A stretch of DNA of 64,000 bases from Algoriphagus aquimarinus (GTDB lineage Bacteria > Bacteroidota > Bacteroidia > Cytophagales > Cyclobacteriaceae), in NCBI RefSeq assembly GCF_007997215.1, contig NZ_VORW01000023.1:1-64000 (forward strand). Reading direction: 5' to 3'. Each line of letters begins with the position of its first letter. Within the stretch, counting starts at the first letter, position 1. Of this stretch, positions 62,314 to 64,000 are shown one piece after another. The translations under genes were made by a program, and so were the position numbers. The notes beneath the pieces are model-generated. The model was not told the origin of the DNA. It ran no database searches and was given only the letters and a program-made list of their open reading frames with translations.

Positions 62314-63399
62314 ATGAAGGATAAAAAGCGATTGTTAATTCAGGTGTCAAAGAAGCTACTGGAACAGTTATCGATCTGTTTAGGTACTCTTTTGTTCTTT
62401 ACTTTTTACTTCGGTATTACTATTTCCGATCTCGCTCCTGCCTTTACTTTCGGAGTCTTTTTACTCCCAGTCACTATGGGAATGGTTAATGTATTCAGTT
62501 TTCACCTTATTCCAGAATACCTATTTCGGCAAAAGTACTTCTGGTTTGCCCTTTACACGGTTTACACGCTAGTTATTTCATTTTTCCTAATTGCCTTGTC
62601 CTCCTTTTATGGCTTTATTTTCATTAATTCCTTGGAGACAATGGAAAGTGGTTCAATGTTGGGTAAGAATCTTTACCTCATCATCATTGGGGTATATATT
62701 ATTGTGTTATTGACCTCCCTATTTTCTGCTTACAGAGAAAGCTATAAAATTCATCTGCGAAATCAGGAGTTACAATATGCGCTGGTAAACGGTGAACTTC
62801 AGCTAAAGCAAGATGAACTCTCCTACCTCAAAATGCAGATTCATCCACATTTTTTATTCAATACACTAAATACGATTTATGGCTCAGCAATTTTAAAAAG
62901 CAATCAAACTCCTGAATTGATCCTTAAACTTTCCAATCTACTGGACTATATCTTGTACCAAACCAAAAAGTCCTTGGTGCCTCTTCAAGATGAGGTAGAT
63001 CATTTGAAGGATTACATGGAATTGGAAAAGTTGAGACATGGGGAAAAACTGAAAATCAAATCGACTTTTCCTGATCAGCTAAGCAAACAAATGATCGCTC
63101 CGATGCTTTTTCTTCCTTTGCTGGAAAACAGTTTCAAACATGGAAAGTCGCATGGAAAGGATTCTTTTGTGGAATTAAGAATAGAGGCTAGTGAGAGTGA
63201 TATAAACTTCTTCCTAAAAAACTCCTTCGAGGAAACTGATCAGAATGAAACACTAACTTCTTCTGGAATAGGACTTCAAAACATCCAAAAACGCCTAGCA
63301 CTCCTCTATCCAAAAGCACATAATTTTACCTTCGAAAAAGTGAATGGCTACTTTATTGTCAATCTTCACATACAAACGAATCAACCCAAGAGCTCATGA
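62314..63399 (+). CDS. LytS-type sensor histidine kinase
   Basis: 361 residues from ATG 62314 (a TTG at 62302 is less likely). Four membrane helices (about 15-37, 43-62, 76-101 and 120-140), a short coiled coil, then the His-kinase domain with KMQIHPHFLFNTLNTIYG (phospho-His region, about 173-190), LLENSFKHGKSHG (N box) and GIGLQNIQKRLALLYP (G box). No large extracellular domain, so it probably senses through its membrane part. The stop overlaps the start of the LytTR regulator (ATGA), so they are translationally coupled. Confidence 0.92.
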   Translation: MKDKKRLLIQVSKKLLEQLSICLGTLLFFTFYFGITISDLAPAFTFGVFLLPVTMGMVNVFSFHLIPEYLFRQKYFWFALYTVYTLVISFFLIALSSFYGFIFINSLETMESGSMLGKNLYLIIIGVYIIVLLTSLFSAYRESYKIHLRNQELQYALVNGELQLKQDELSYLKMQIHPHFLFNTLNTIYGSAILKSNQTPELILKLSNLLDYILYQTKKSLVPLQDEVDHLKDYMELEKLRHGEKLKIKSTFPDQLSKQMIAPMLFLPLLENSFKHGKSHGKDSFVELRIEASESDINFFLKNSFEETDQNETLTSSGIGLQNIQKRLALLYPKAHNFTFEKVNGYFIVNLHIQTNQPKSS

Positions 63400-64000
63400 A
63401 CTGCCTGATCGTTGACGACGAACCCATTGCACAGAATATTCTGAAGGACTTCATATCCAAGGTTGATCATTTAAATCTTGTGGCAAGTGCCAGTAATGCC
63501 AATGAAGCTTTCAATGTAGTGCAGCAGGAACAGATAGACTTGATTTTCCTCGACATCAATATGCCTGGAATTGACGGTATGGCTTTCGCCAAAATCATCC
63601 CTCAGGAGATTCATGTGATTTTCACCACTGCCTATCGGGAATATGCTATTGAGGGATTTAATCTTGAGGCAACGGACTATTTGCTGAAACCCATTCCTTT
63701 TGAGAGATTTCTTAAATCAGTTTCTAAAGCAAGAGAGGCTTTTGAGAAGAGCGCCACAACTTCATCTGAAGAAAAGCCCAATTTCTTGTTCGTTCGTCAA
63801 GATCGAAAAATGGAAAAAGTAAACTTCGCGGACATACTTTATATAGAAAGCTTCGCCGACTATATCAAGATCCATTTGACTGACCGTGTATCGGTTGTGC
63901 GTGAGAGCATTTCAAACTTTGAAACAAAACTCCCTGAAAAGCAATTCATCCGATTCCACCGATCCTTTATTGGCAATATCGCAGCTATCACTTCCTATAC
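63396..64000 (+). CDS. LytTR family response regulator (runs off the window)
   Basis: At least 201 residues; the 3' end is outside the window. The receiver starts MNCLIVDDEPIAQN, phospho-acceptor in IDLIFLDINMPGIDG (Asp about 54), FTTAYREYAIEGF and LLKPIPFERF. The LytTR DNA-binding domain starts at FLFVRQDRKMEKVNF (about 128) and continues through DILYIESFADYIKIH and QFIRFHRSFIGN. It is the partner of the LytS-type kinase just upstream; targets are unknown. Confidence 0.93.
   Translation, partial: MNCLIVDDEPIAQNILKDFISKVDHLNLVASASNANEAFNVVQQEQIDLIFLDINMPGIDGMAFAKIIPQEIHVIFTTAYREYAIEGFNLEATDYLLKPIPFERFLKSVSKAREAFEKSATTSSEEKPNFLFVRQDRKMEKVNFADILYIESFADYIKIHLTDRVSVVRESISNFETKLPEKQFIRFHRSFIGNIAAITSY

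Overview
The window looks like a chromosomal stretch of a Bacteroidota bacterium, most likely order Cytophagales and close to Cyclobacteriaceae/Algoriphagus. This is inferred from gene content only: DUF1573, DUF6090 and DUF3822 proteins, the order miaB / sigma-54 activator / lptE / secG, lipoproteins with DUF1566-type tails, a REC-only regulator style typical of the group, and AT-rich intergenic DNA full of short palindromes. No rRNA, tRNA or CRISPR array was seen.

Layout. 1-1.9 kb is a scarred accessory stretch: a DUF6090 membrane protein, the 3' end of a group II intron, and a SnoaL-like gene that has lost its start. 1.9-8.3 kb is housekeeping: DUF1573, a RecD-like helicase, two NUDIX genes, a DUF3822-coaD block and pyrE. 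8.4-13.6 kb is a minus-strand set of five enzymes: permuted ATP-grasp-like, class I glutamine amidotransferase, YbdK-type carboxylate-amine ligase, ATP-grasp, and a compact esterase. It has the look of an uncharacterised pathway for making and processing a small peptide or amide, and is the best candidate metabolic system here. 13.7-26.3 kb is again core: gamma carbonic anhydrase, YceI, pabB-dinB, miaB, a sigma-54 activator, lptE, a remarkable chimeric duplicated gene, secG and groESL. 26.4-31.3 kb holds a REC protein and a minus-strand run of secreted hydrolases and an acetyltransferase.

From 31.5 kb the window becomes a patchwork. It has fused, frameshifted VOC/GNAT remnants; a DUF559 endonuclease gene between long direct repeats; a DEAD-box helicase; a giant CheB-CheR-PAS-histidine kinase with a REC partner, lying between two 171-bp direct repeats next to gene fragments; a RAYT transposase sitting in arrays of its probable REP palindromes; a full ABC permease and a truncated paralogue; an SDR; and an FG-GAP protein. 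At 50.2-53.2 kb is a low-GC three-gene island that may be defensive. At 53.2-55.4 kb a second hairpin-repeat family surrounds a Cdd1-like gene and two small secreted or membrane proteins. At 55.6-56.6 kb a lipoprotein ends in a GC-shifted tail that resembles the variable region of a diversity-generating retroelement target. The right end (56.9-64 kb) carries secreted hydrolases, an alditol-oxidase-like flavoprotein, a DCC protein, an ExbB-like protein and a LytS/LytTR two-component pair that runs off the window.

All functional names rest on family motifs read by eye. No database search was possible, and gene starts were chosen from motif position and spacing.
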